This document shows, piece after piece, positions 1 to 34,100 of a stretch of 64,000 nt of DNA. A program made the position numbers and the translations under genes. Numbering within the stretch: position 1 is the stretch's first letter; every line of letters begins with the position of its first letter. Below the pieces are notes generated by a model that saw nothing but the letters and a program-made list of their open reading frames with translations, was not told the origin of the DNA and ran no database searches. The stretch comes from Larimichthys crocea (Eukaryota; Chordata; Actinopteri; Sciaenidae): contig NC_040028.1 of the NCBI RefSeq assembly GCF_000972845.2, positions 17,854,871 to 17,918,870 on the forward strand. The letters run 5' to 3'.

Positions 1-120
1 CTCAGTCTCGACTTGGTCTTAACCCCTCAAACTCTTGGTTTTGTCTCAGTCTCGACTTGGTCTTAACCCCTCAAAGTCTTGGTCTTGTCTCAGTCTCGAC
101 CTGGTCTCGTTCATCTTCAG
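1..120. repeat. Minisatellite edge (CTTGGTCTT / CAGTCTCGACTTGG unit)
   Basis: Degenerate repeats of about 43-46 bp built from GTCTCAGTCTCGACTTGG and TCTTAACCCCTCAAAGTCTT. The same unit forms the larger array at 4141-4690. The unique sequence that follows (about 117-212) is also found after that array. Confidence 0.85.
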
Positions 121-212
121 AGTTGATCTTCGACTTCTTTGAGTCGTCGCAGCTTTTATTATTATTTCCAAATTCTGTGAAAGATTATAATTTATTGACG
201 AACCACAGCTTT

Positions 213-222
213 NNNNNNNNNN
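213..222. other. Assembly gap (10 N)
   Basis: Ten consecutive N. The sequence to its left stops where the related copy at 4789 runs into a T-rich stretch, so contig order here is uncertain. Confidence 0.99.
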
Positions 223-361
223 CGTATGAAGGGCAAGTAACGTCATGCAATGCGAAAAAACGTCTCATTATTCAACACTTTTGTGTGTGTCCCCCGTTGA
301 CTTTCCCGCGAGTTAGTTCTTTCTGTTTAACCAGCTTTTTTTTTTTTTGTCTCCCGCGCAG

Positions 362-969
362 GCACAGACGTGATGCTGCTGGATAACTTCTCCACGGACG
401 GCTCCTCCCACCCACAGCACCACGGGAATTCGTCCGGAAGAGGAGGAGCTCGGTCACCTTTGAAGACCAGGTGGAGCTTCCAAGGTATGTCGTCTCCTCG
501 CTCCACAAAAGATTAGAGGGAAGGAAGGGAGTTCACCAATAACCCACGGAGGGTTTGGAGGATGACTCTGCGGTCACCAGGCTACAAAACAAACACAGAT
601 TTAGTGTAACGTTTGTCTCATCTGTGGGTCATAAAGTTTTTTTTTTTCTCCTCCTCAGCTGAAACACCAACACCTCCTCGGTTCAGTCCAGGCAGAGGTA
701 CAAAATCTCTCGACACGTTCGCCTCCTGTCTGCGAAGGCTATAGAGAGCGACGCTAAGCTCACCCTGTTTGGGGAGGACCTGGCTCTGCGGGGGGACTGT
801 TTACGACGGGGCGGCACCGAGGCCCAGATACCTGGACGGGCAGAGACTCAGACTGGAGAGTATCGATGAAGGGATCGTTAAAGACGACGAGATGAAGAAG
901 AGCAGGAGGTGGAGGAGAAAACCGCCTGAACGCAGAGCCGCTCAGTTTATTAGAGAAGTGTGGGGGTAA
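362..969 (+). CDS. gpr161: gpr161 C-terminal exons, partial, reading frame broken
   Basis: This is the intracellular tail of GPR161, an orphan class A GPCR of the primary cilium that restrains Hedgehog signalling through cAMP/PKA. Two exons are visible: 362-484 (after CCGCGCAG, before GTATGT) and about 659-969 (after CTCCTCAG, stop TAA at 967-969). Recognisable blocks are DVMLLDNFSTDGSS, KRRSSVTFEDQVE, KSLDTFAS, AKAIESDAKLTLFGED and LDGQRLRLESIDEG, in the order seen in vertebrate GPR161. They lie in different frames, so at least three single-base indels separate them, one in an A run near 700. Splice sites look intact. Gene order (tail-to-tail with dcaf6) agrees with other vertebrates. Either uncorrected assembly indels beside the gap or a decayed copy would explain the breaks. 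The receptor's membrane part lies outside the window. Confidence 0.8.
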
Positions 970-1839
970 CGTTGCTACATGTATCCGAGCGGTGCAGTTC
1001 ATGAAGTCTGATCTCTCTCTGCAGATCCATACTTGAAATTATTAGAAAACAGGAAGAGGTTATTCATTCCACTATGTCGGACCAAGGACACGCCGCCCGT
1101 GTCTTTGCAAGCTTTTGTATGGGTTAATCAAATAGGAAGCCTTAACTACTGTAGCCTAATGATCTGATTGTTGCGTGTGTGTATATATATTATTGTATGA
1201 ATTTACATAACACATGCTCATCAGGGCCGGGCAGTATTCAGGAAACAGACTCTGTTATCAAATCACTTTATTACATTAGAAAAGAGATTTCAGTCTAATG
1301 ATGTTTTTACGCAGGTACGACAGCTGAGGTACTGCACAGGTACTGTCCTGGTTCGATGGACCTCTTTCCTGGACTGTCAGGCAGCGAGCCGACATGCAGC
1401 AAGCAGCACCCTGGCTCTGTTTGCCTGACTGCTTCATGCTGTGAAAACGCTCCTGAGGAGCTGAAACTAGGTAACGACAGGACTTAATCAAAACTAATCA
1501 GCTGTTTAGTTCATGTCAATGACTTTAACGATTTATTACTTGTCAAAAAAGCACATTAATTATCTGTCACTTGCTTAATGGATTGTTTGACATTGATTCC
1601 TAAGTGGCTGGACACTCTGTTGGCTTTAATCAACCTTATCAGTCTTATTCGTACACGTAGCTCCACACACCTTCAGCTTGATGCTGCGGTCACATCATGT
1701 GGGAGGATGGAAATTCCTGTGCTTAAACTTTGGTCCATGCTGGACTTGAACCAGCCACCCTCTGGTACAGATTGTACTAATCTAGTATACAATGTGGGTA
1801 TTTCTCGTGTACCCGAATATTGCCCAGTTGGAACACACT
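970..1839. other. Intergenic, no gene seen
   Basis: Region between gpr161 and dcaf6. No conserved coding exon was recognised. About 1730-1765 resembles a tRNA-related SINE fragment in reverse (CATGCTGGACTTGAACCAGC), also seen near 41810. Confidence 0.5.
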
Positions 1840-2298
1840 CAGACCCTTTCCAAAAATGTTATATCATAGAAAAGTTTACTTATTTCCATAATCCATTAAA
1901 AAGGTTAACTTTCATGATTATAGATTCAGGGCCCACCGTTCAAAGATTTCAAGTATTTATTATTTGTTTATTTTTACATATTTGGGCTTCCAGCTCATTA
2001 AACCCACAAAAAGGAATTCAAAAAAATCTGAATCTGTGAAAAAATCAGCCCAAATTTGTAATGTCACGCACTATCATCTACTAAACTAAAGCACCTGACA
2101 GACTTGACAACTGGCCAGAAAACCATCACTGATACCCTCCATAGGATGGGTAAGCCACAAAAGTTCAGAGCTAAGGAGGCTGTTTAACAGAGTGCTGTGT
2201 CCAAGCAATCATGGAAAGTCAGTGGAAGATGCACAGTAAATGATTTTTGAGCTGGAAGCCCCCTTTTCTAGATATTCTCATTTTTTGGAAAGGGTCTG
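1840..2298. mobile_element. Non-autonomous Tc1/mariner-like element with TIRs
   Basis: The left end CAGACCCTTTCCAAAAA (1840-1856) is the inverse of the right end TTTTTGGAAAGGGTCTG (2282-2298), a 17-bp terminal inverted repeat around about 460 bp. The inside is AT-rich with no transposase frame. The terminal motif resembles a common teleost mariner-type element. TA follows the right end, but the left TA is not preserved, which suggests age. The family assignment is from memory. Confidence 0.65.
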
Positions 2299-3052
2299 TA
2301 CGTTACCGTCTTTGTTTGATTCCACTTCTTGCTGTGAGGTGACGGTGCTAACCACTGCACCACCCTGAACTAGGAGGTCCACACTGACTGCCCGGCCCTG
2401 AGCTCCATCTGTTGACACGTACCTGGTCGTTTAGGTACTCAGGCGTGATCCACCAGGTGTATTAGAAACAGGTACAGTCCTGACGCTCCGTGATTATCCG
2501 CTACAGTCTTGATTGCACTTGTTTACGTGTTGTCATAGAAACCACTTTTATTGTATGTCAAGAGAAGGTGATTGTTCTTGTTTGGTCAGTGCGTGTGCGT
2601 ACTGTCCGAGGTACAGCTGGATATTAATATTGAAGAAACCAGCGTCCGGTTATTTCATATTTCAGTGAGTTACTCACACCGTGTGGCCTTAGTAAATACT
2701 GATTGGTACATGTGGTTTACTTCAGTGGATACACTCCACCGCTCCCTTTACTACAGAACAACTCAGAGGAGTTTATAAAAAGAGCACACGCCTGGTGCTG
2801 CAGTCTTACCTCGAATCTTCATATTATGTTTGAATGGTACTACTTTAAAAAAAAAACAGCTATACACCTGAGAAGTGATGTAACCTTTTGATATTCACTC
2901 TATACAGTTAAGTATTAATACAAATATTTGCATTAAAGTTTTTTGTATCGAGATTTTTCTATTAAAACTTTTTAATAAAATTTTCGTGAATTCATTTTGT
3001 CTTTACGCGTCCTGTCCGGCTCTCATGTTGTTACCTTACAGCAACCTGCGTT

Positions 3053-3240
3053 GACTGCAGTTCCTCACGTCCACTTGAGGCTGGCCCCAGAAGTGAGTCA
3101 GTCTCCATAAGTCCCCATGTCTCAAATGTCCAACTTCACAGCAGAAATAAACATGTTTACAGCCTGGTACAAAAAACAGTTTTGGTCTGTATATATCATG
3201 ACAACTGTACTGAGGGGTGAAACAAATACAGCCATGGCCT
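3053..3240 (+). repeat. Dispersed repeat R1, partial copy
   Basis: Contains GAAGTGAGTCAGTCTCCATA, then ACAGCAGAAATAAACATG, then ACAGCCTGGTACAAAAAAC. The same block occurs near 3755, 25740, 29800, 52050, 52415 and 63720. The end is degraded relative to the fuller copies. Confidence 0.85.
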
Positions 3241-3754
3241 AAAGTCAGGAATGTCACATGACTGCATGGAGTAAATCAATGTTCATGAAAGATGATGGAC
3301 CAAATAGTGGAATTATAATCAACAAAGTAATGTTGTTAATCACAAATAATAGAAATTATTAGCTATATGTTCCATTATTCTGCTACACCGTCTATTTTTG
3401 TCACAACTTGTATCGTAAACTTTAAACTTCAAGACATCAAGGCCATCTCATTTGAGCAGCTGCTGGCAACACAACAGACCTGCTTTTCTTCAAGATGTCA
3501 GTTAAGGTCAGAACATTTGGTTCTGTTTTGTTTTACAGATCCAAATTCCCAAATAAAAAGAAAAAAATCGATGGAATTATAATGTACTGTGCTTTAAACA
3601 ATAATCATCTTTTTTGCATTTTCACGACCTGCTGTGCATTGACTAAAAGATATGGTCACACGAGGTCACGTGTGGGCCTTTTGTCCTCCAGCAGTATTAG
3701 TTGTTTTGGCTTTGGTTGGGAACAGCAGGTGCCAGTCTATCTCAAACACTGGTG

Positions 3755-3965
3755 TGTTACAGCCTGGTACAAAAAACAGTTTTGGTCTCTGTAGCTGATT
3801 TCCCCGTTCATGACAACTGTACTGAGGGTGAATTTATATACAACCACCTGTTCACATTATATTAAGGCTTAAAGTTTGCAGGATTTAAAGGCGTGGACGC
3901 TTTGACAGGTGGGTGCTTGTTTGGACACTCAGGCGTCATTCAGGCCACCTCAGGTCCACCGATGA
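3755..3965 (+). repeat. Dispersed repeat R1, 5'-truncated copy
   Basis: Starts within R1 at ACAGCCTGGTACAAAAAAC and runs through CCCCGTTCATGACAACTGTA and the GTGGACGCTTTGACAGG end. It lies about 500 bp after the 3053 copy in the same orientation. Confidence 0.85.
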
Positions 3966-4140
3966 TCCACGTCTTTGCTGATATTTAGATTAACGAGGCA
4001 GAACTACAAAACATGGTGATACATAAATCTAGACCTAACTAATGGTCCATTGCACTGTGGGTAATGTAGGCACCAAACAAGTGGCAACAAGTCTTTGTTT
4101 TTGTGGGTTTTTTGCTACCTAAGTAGCCTATATACTGTCC

Positions 4141-4690
4141 GGTCTTGGTTTGACTTGGTCTTAACCCCTCAAAGTCTTGGTCTTGTCTTAGTCTCAACTT
4201 GGTCTTAACCCTTCAAAGTCTTGGTCTTGCCTCAGTCTCGACTTGGTCTTAACCCCTCAAAGTCTTGTCTTGTCTCGGTCTCGTCTTGGTCTCAACCCCT
4301 CAAATCTTAGTGTTGTCTCAGTCTTGTCTTGGTCTCACCCTCAAAGTCTTGGTCTTGTCTCAGTCCTCAACTTGTGTCTTAAACCCCTCAATGTCTTTGG
4401 TTTTGTCTCAGTCTCGTCTTGGTCTTAACCCCTCAAAGTCTTGTTCTTGTCTTAGTCTCAACTTGGTCTCAACTCCTCCAAAGTCTTAGTCTTGTCTCGT
4501 CTCGACTTGGTCTAAACCCTGAAAGTCTTAGTCTTGTCTCAGTCTCGTCTTGGTTTTAACCCCGAAAGTCTTCTTTTGTCTCAGTCTCGACTTGGTCTTA
4601 ACCCCTCAATGTCTTGGTTTTGTCTCAGTCTCAACTTGGTCTTAACCCCTTAAAGTCTTGGTCTTGGTCTCTGTCTCAGTCTCGACCTGG
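4141..4690. repeat. Minisatellite, ~43-46 bp unit, about 12 copies
   Basis: Head-to-tail degenerate repeats of GTCTTGTCTCAGTCTCGACT followed by TGGTCTTAACCCCTCAAAG. A fragment of the same family, opposite strand and not amplified, lies at about 55430-55780. There the adjoining unique sequence (CACCTAAGTACGC.., ATACTGTCTGGTCTTGGT in reverse) also matches the left flank of this array at 4117-4160. The array therefore appears to have expanded inside a dispersed element. Confidence 0.85.
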
Positions 4691-5018
4691 TCTTGTTCAT
4701 CTTCAGAGTTGTTCTTCGAGTCGTCGCAGCTTTTATTATTATTTCCAAATTCTGTGAAAGATTATAATTTATTGACGAACCACAGCTTTGTTTCTTTTTC
4801 TTTTTTTTTCTTCAACAACAAAATTAAAGCATTCGCCAAGTTATGTTTTACTTAGTGTCCATGTTTACATGCGGAACTGCCGCAGCAGCACATCAACATT
4901 TCTTAGCTTTGTGCTACAAATTCAAAAAGTCACACGTTAACACTGTTCAAAGCTCATTTTCTCCTAACAAAATAATATTGCACTTAACATCCTTGCACGC
5001 CAGCCGCCATTATTCTCA

Positions 5019-5060
5019 CACTTGACATATATATATATATAGATATATATGTGTATATAC
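5019..5060. repeat. AT-rich microsatellite
   Basis: (AT)n-type tract TATATATATATAGATATATA in the probable dcaf6 3'UTR/downstream region. Confidence 0.7.
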
Positions 5061-5281
5061 TGACGTCTTTGCCCTTTGCATTCACACAGATGTAGTTTAT
5101 CCTCATACAGAAACATCAGTAAGAAAGTCGTCTTAAAAAAAACACAGGGGGGCCTAAAAATTACACTAATTTTCAAAAGGAAGTATTCTACACTATACTT
5201 GTACAAATCTCAGGTTTTCAAGTGCTATACAGCAAAAAAACAAATAGTGTTTTCTTTAAAATAATATGCCAACGGGCCGGG

Positions 5282-27974
<22,693 letters not shown>

Positions 27975-28343
27975 TGTGAGCATATGTGGCTTTTAATTAA
28001 CAATAACATTGAAGCTGACCCGCTTTTTTCTCGTCGACGTCGCCTCTTTTTTTTTTTAGTGTTTTTGTGTGTTTAGCGTTGCCATCGATGTCAGTCCCCC
28101 GTGTGTCGGGACGTCGCTACCCGTTAGCTATCTGCGACACTCAGCGGCTGCATCGCTGGAAGTCTGAGCGGCTCCTTGTCTCTGTGTCCGCCGCCCTCCT
28201 GCAGCTGTGACCCGGACTGAATCCCTCTGCTCTCTGCCCCTGCTGCGAACTATCTGCCCCCCTCGATATAACCGAGCCTGGTTTATTTCTTCGTAGCCAA
28301 GACAAGCGGACAGCTGTGTGTGTGTGTGTGTGTGTATATATAT

Positions 28344-28383
<40 letters not shown>

Positions 28384-28480
28384 GTGTGTGCCCCGAAACA
28401 ACGCGATAAACTACGAGGTTTCAAGAGGAGCGCTCGTTTTATAACGCCCCAGTCACCCGTCGGGGCGGTGCACTCAGGAA
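27975..28480 (-). promoter_or_regulatory. dcaf6: dcaf6 5' flank / probable promoter region
   Basis: Sequence upstream of the dcaf6 start contains CpG-bearing segments (TCGTCGACGTCGCC near 28035; GCGATAAACTACGAGG near 28400) and a (TG)n tract at 28317-28390. No TATA box or transcription start could be fixed. Confidence 0.4.
28317..28390. repeat. TG microsatellite in dcaf6 5' flank
   Basis: Two (TG)n runs separated by TATATATATAAG, about 340-410 bp upstream of the dcaf6 ATG. Confidence 0.9.
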
Positions 28481-28519
28481 AGCTCTAATTTAATTCATGA
28501 TTTGTGAATTTGATGATGG

Positions 28520-29215
28520 TTCAGTCCCTTGAGCTCAGTCCATAGGGACTTGGCTTGGGAACCGGAGGGTGGCCGGTTCAAGTCCCACATGGGAGGTGGA
28601 CTGGTAGCTGGAGAGGTGCCAGTCAAATCAAATCAAATCAATTTTATTTGTATAGCCCAAAGTCACAAAGTACATTTGCCTCAGAGGGCTTTACAATCTG
28701 TACAGGGAGTGACACCCTCTGTCCTTAGACCCTCGGTTCGAGTGAGGAAAAACTTGCCCACAAAAACCCTTTTAACAGGGAAAAAATGTGGAAGAAACCT
28801 CAGGAAGAGCCACAGAGGAGGGATCCCTCTCCCAGGACGGACAGACGTGCAATGGATGTCACGTGTACAGGACAAATCAACACAAACATATTGTACAATG
28901 ACTGATAAAATGACAATGAATTATAATGAATGATAAAAATGATTACAGTAATAGATATGGTAGTAATAATGACAGTAATAATATATGTAGTTCACCTCCT
29001 GGGCACTGCCGAGGTGCCCTTGAGCAAGGCACCAACTGCTCTGGCTGGCTGCCCATCACTCCACCATCTCTCTCCACATTTGCATGTCTATGCCGTTGTA
29101 CTGCATGTGTGTGTGTCCGGGTTAAAATGCATGTAAATAAAAAATAGAGGGAAAAAAGAATTTCCCCATTGAGATTGGGATTAATAAAGTATATCTTCTT
29201 CTTCTTCTAGGATTT
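28520..29215 (+). mobile_element. tRNA-related SINE, split by a nested insertion
   Basis: The left part has GACTTGGCTTGGGAACCGG and the B-box-like CCGGTTCAAGTCC. The right part (28992 on) has GAGGTGCCCTTGAGCAAGGC and a tail GGGATTAATAAAGTATATC then (CTT)n. Fragments of the same SINE occur at about 41580-41870 and 1730-1765. Confidence 0.7.
28624..28988 (+). mobile_element. 365-bp element nested in SINE, AGT duplicated
   Basis: Starts CAAATCAAATCAAATCAATT and contains GTATAGCCCAAAGTCACAAA and GAAGAAACCTCAGGAAGAGC, a segment I recall as very common in percomorph genomes. AGT occurs on both sides (28621-28623 and 28989-28991). Removing the insert plus one AGT restores a continuous SINE. Confidence 0.65.
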
Positions 29216-29800
29216 TGGTGGCCCTAAGCAACATTTTGTGTGTGGGCCCCAAAACACTCACGGGGCAACCACCAAATCACACGCACTGCTCGTAACTGAA
29301 TGAAAAACACACATGCACTTGAATTAACAACAAAAAAACTTTATTTTAGAGCAATGTATCGGTATATTACAATTTTAAGAGGCTAAGAAAATTGAATGTA
29401 TTCTAAAAAATAAAGATGATGTCCCTTCAGCAGCAGTCATGTCACTCGATGAGGTAGATGGACCTGGTGTAAGCAGAGGTCTGTCCAAAGTATTTCAATA
29501 ATGCCCCTGAAACGATAATACATTAGATTATTATTATTGTTACATATAGGCTGGAAGATATGACATAGGTATGTCATATGTATCTTCCATATGTATTTAT
29601 TAACCACACAACAAATGCAATTTTCTCAGTTAGCTGATTGTCCAAATATGTCCAAATGAAATGTATGTTTCTATGAGGTACAAAAATACAATTTAACATA
29701 GTTTGGAAAGCAAATGGCTTAATAGCCTGAAACTATTTGGGCCAATTTCGACATTTAATATGTTCTGTATTAAAATAATATATCAAAACACAGATCTGAG

Positions 29801-30090
29801 GCTGGCTCCAGAAGTGAGTCAGTCTCCATAAGTCCCCATGTTCAAATGTCCAACTTCACAGCAGAAATAAACATGTTTACAGCCTGGTACAAAAAACAGT
29901 TTTGGTCTCTGTAGCTAATTTCCCCGTTCATGACAACTGTACTGAGGGTGAATTTATATACAACTCACCTGTTCAGATTAAATTAAGGTTTAAAGTTATG
30001 CAGGATTAATAGCGTGGACGCTTTGATTGACAGGTAGGTGCTGTTACAGATTGGCTTGTTTGAGCAACCAGGTGACATTCAGCCCGCCTT
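29801..30090 (+). repeat. Dispersed repeat R1, near-full copy
   Basis: Runs from GAGGCTGGCTCCAGAAGTGA to GTGGACGCTTTGATTGACAG and on through GGTGCTGTTACAG. Confidence 0.9.
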
Positions 30091-30280
30091 GTTTGTCAAC
30101 AAGCCCTACATAATATAACACGTAACAATGTAGACCGGATTAACCTGTTAGTGCCTGACACCCAGTTATGGTCTGACAACAACCTGCTATTGTAGATCTT
30201 TATTTTGGTAGGTCGTGGGAACCATTTCCTGTCTAGCTTAAACACTGTATTATTATTCTACTCATAATTATTATTTGCTT

Positions 30281-30500
30281 GTTTTGTGGTCTTGTTAGAA
30301 AGTAGTAAAGAAAATATAATTGTGCTACTATACACCGTAACAATAAAGTATGCAAAAATCAAGACTACAAATAAAAGTTTAAATGTGCTTTGTTTTGTGG
30401 TCTTGTTAGAAAGTAGTAAAGAAAATATAATTGTGTTACTCTACACCATAACAATAAAGTATGCAAAAATCAAAACTACAAATAAAAGTTTAAATGTTAA
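30281..30500. repeat. Two-copy tandem duplication, 111 bp
   Basis: GTTTTGTGGTCTTGTTAGAA begins both copies, at 30281 and 30392. They are nearly identical over about 108 bp. AT-rich and non-coding. Confidence 0.9.
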
Positions 30501-30848
30501 ATCGAAGGTACAAATAATAAAAGGAAAAATACAACACAGTAACAACAGTAACACGGGACAAAAAACATATAATGTAATAATATAATATACTATAACAGAG
30601 ATACATGTTTTTTTCAGAATGCAGTTATAACATTATATTGTATATGTTTTATTAAATATGTCATCATATATCACAAATAAATAGGCAAAAATCATCAAAT
30701 TCAACATATTAATTAATGTTTGTATATTTAAATTTACGCTAATTGTGTGTAAAATGTTGAAAATATACATAAAACCTGATAAAAATCAGGTATTCGTCTC
30801 CACCCGGTTCTAAAACGCCGGGGGATAAAAGAAACAAACCTATTTAAA

Positions 30849-30883
30849 CCAATCACATTGGGGTTGTGCCCCGGCGGGCCAAT
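30849..30883. promoter_or_regulatory. mpc2: CCAAT pair in mpc2 upstream region
   Basis: CCAAT at 30849-30853 and 30879-30883 on the + strand, 30 bp apart (about three helical turns), with an inverse ATTGG at 30857-30861. They lie about 300 bp before the mpc2 ATG in GC-richer DNA, a layout typical of NF-Y promoters. Confidence 0.5.
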
Positions 30884-31182
30884 GAGGATCGAGTAAACAC
30901 AAAGCCCCGCCTCTCACGCGGTAGGTTGCGTCGCGCAGAAAGTCACCTCGAGACAGCAGCTATTGACGAGCTAGCGGCGCTAGCATGGTCAGAGTCGGGC
31001 TCGAGGAAGGTCAATAGCAGCAGCATCCTGTCCGTGTCGATCCAGCTGTTGTTTATTCATCTGACATTGACCAGCAAACGGACGAAGAACAAAACTTTAT
31101 CATTTTAAACTGAGGAACAGAAGCTGCTGTTGACAAGCTTCCGCTCGCGGTGTCTTCGTCTCTGTCCGGATCATCTTCAATC

Positions 31183-34100
31183 ATGGCTGCGCTCAGAGCC
31201 TCCTACCACCGGATCCTGGACCGGATCGAGCACATGCTGCCCGCCAAGCTGAGACCTCTGTACAACCACCCGGCAGGTAAGGCTCGGGTCAGCAGGTGCA
31301 GGTGCGCGCGCGTGCGGGTGCCCTTGTGTCTATGTGTGCTATTGACAATGTGAGCTGTATGAAAGTCATTACATTAACATGGCACAGGCTTCACCTGCAG
31401 CTCAGTGTGTGCAGGACATTGTTTATGATGTGTATGTGCAAAGGTGATGCCATTGACATGCACGACCTACTTACTGTTGACCTGTGCACATAATATATAA
31501 AAACACATGAAGGAGCCTGTTGCAGGGAGGATTGGACCAGGATCAACCACAGGAGAGATGAAATCATACAACAGTCTGTCCATGCTATGATAAGGATGCA
31601 CTAATGTGCATATTTATAATCAGCTTTGTTGTTTATTTCAAAAACTGAATGAAAAATAGTGAAAAAGTTCAGAAAACCTGCAGTGACACCTTCAAATCTC
31701 TTGAACGGTCCAAATATTTCATGCAGTGACACCTTCAAATCTCTTGAACGGTCCAAATATTTCATTCCATTCCATTCCATTACATTGCATTTAGCAGACG
31801 CTTTTATCCAAAGCGACTTACAGAGGGGGACATAAGCTGAAAAAGGTGTAAAGGAGCACAGAATAGTTGTTAGTTTTTGTTAGTTTTATTAAAATATTTC
31901 ATATTTTAGAGGCAGAAGAAGCAACTCTGCTCGATTAAATGACTCAATTATTGATTAATTACTGTTGCAATCGACTTGATAAGATAAGATAATACTTTAT
32001 TTATCCCACAACGGGGAAATTCACTTGTTAACAGCAGCGAAAAATAGAATCAAGGAGGGAAACACAAATGTACATATTTACAAAAAGTACTAAAGTAGAA
32101 TGTGCAGATTTACAAAACAAGTACTAAGGTACGCTGTAATAAAGATTTCTGGTGTTCTTAATTTGTTTAATCTTGTGATATGAAGTGCAGTAAGTCATAT
32201 TTCCATCAAGTTTTGTTAACCCACTTCCTCTAAACCGAGGCCGCACTAAATATAGTAGAATCACCTGATGTGATTCAGCAGCACCACAAACAGCCTGAAA
32301 CTTTAAATTTAAATGTTGGATTTATTAATTATCTAGAAATGAGTGTTCTGTGAACTCAGTGAGATTAAGGAGCCGCTGGCGTCAGCGGGGACAGTCTGCT
32401 CTTTGTTTTGTATAAGTGAAGCTCAAGGACAGTTTTCTGAGCAGGTATGAAGGAGGCGGAGACAGCAGCCACCTCCCACAGTGACAGAAGTCCTTTTTTT
32501 GTTTGTTTGTTTGTTTGTTTGTTGTTTTGGAAAGTTGACAACCAGCCCGGCAGCTTTTTTTTTTTTCTCCCCCTCGGCCGTAACTAATTTAATTTATGTG
32601 AGTGTTGTCTCTGAGGCGTCCGAGCTTCTGTCGCACAGAGAACTGGTCTAACGTGAACTACAACATTTGATATTGCAGTATTGTTTGTCGTGGTGTTGCG
32701 TTCGGAGTTCAAAGGTGACCTCGGCGGTTTGACCCGTGTCCTACTGACACAAATGCTTCTGGTGTCTCATTAACTCGTGCATCAGCACTGCAACAAAGTT
32801 ATTTTTTATAGAATATACAAACATGAACCGAACATGAGCATCAGCACAAAAACATGTTTATATGTGAAGAAAAGAAAATAGCATCAGCACAAAAACATGT
32901 TTATATGTGAAGAAAAGAAAATCAGAAAAATGAAACAAAGGAGGTCGTTTAGGAGTCATATACTTTCTAAACTTTTCCCAAATTTCCTCAAATTCAGAAA
33001 AGATTTTATTAATAATATCAAACCACTCCGGCTTTTCTCGCAGCTACGCTCAGTGAACCAAACATGTTTTGTTTTAATATTTGCAGATGTTGAGTGTAGA
33101 AATCCAAAGAGTAGTTCATCCCGATTCGAAGCAGTTTCAGTCCCAAATATCGTCACTAATTCTGTGTAAGTATTTTACACCAGAAAGCATTTACAGACCC
33201 AGAACAGGTGATGACGCTTCGCTTCCTGAGAGCCACATCTTCTCCAGCAGCTGGAGGAAGCTGAGTTACTGAGAGACAGACGCTGTGTGAGAGGCTGAGC
33301 TCGATGTCTTCCACTGAAACTCACAATATTTTGTCCAGACGTCGTCTGTAATGCGACTGTCAGTCTCGCTTTCCCATTTTTGTTCAGTGGAGGTGCTTCT
33401 GGTTATCTCACCTCCTTGGAGTCCGCCTTGTAGGCACCAATAAAAACTTTATTTCTAAAACACTTTTTGGAAATCTAAAAAAGTCTCTTCAGTGCCTCAA
33501 AGCTGTTCACTGTCCCCTGATTGATCATTAATCAATGAATCTGCTGATTGTTGTCTTAATCAGTTAATTGATCGTAAAATGTCAAAAAAAATAGTAAAAA
33601 TGCTCATCATGACAGTGTCAGATCAGATTTTTGAGCGATCGTAACGTGTTTTTGGTTTAATATGATCAGTTTGCAAAATATTTTTAAAAATATTCTTTGT
33701 ACGAGGTCACAGATTCCAGATCAGCAGCTTTTTCCTTCACTTTTGTCCTCCGGCTTGTTGTGCAGCTCACTTTGTGCAACAAAGTGTGTTTGGTCTGCTG
33801 CCCGAAGTTTCTGTTACACAGAGGCCCGACTGTGCGGAGTTGTGTTTCATCGTCACACCCGTACACAGATTAGTTACATTAGACGAAAAAACTGGAACTT
33901 CTGGAAAAAAAACTCATGTTTACTTTTTGTTTTTAATTTCAGGTCCAAAAACTGTTTTCTTCTGGGCTCCGATGTTTAAATGGGTAAGTGCATCTTCACA
34001 CAGTTTATTAACCGGTTTGATCTGAGCCCTTTAAACCAAACTTTTGTCTAAATACAACCTCCTCATCACACGTTATTTATAAGCCAGTTCATCAGTGATG

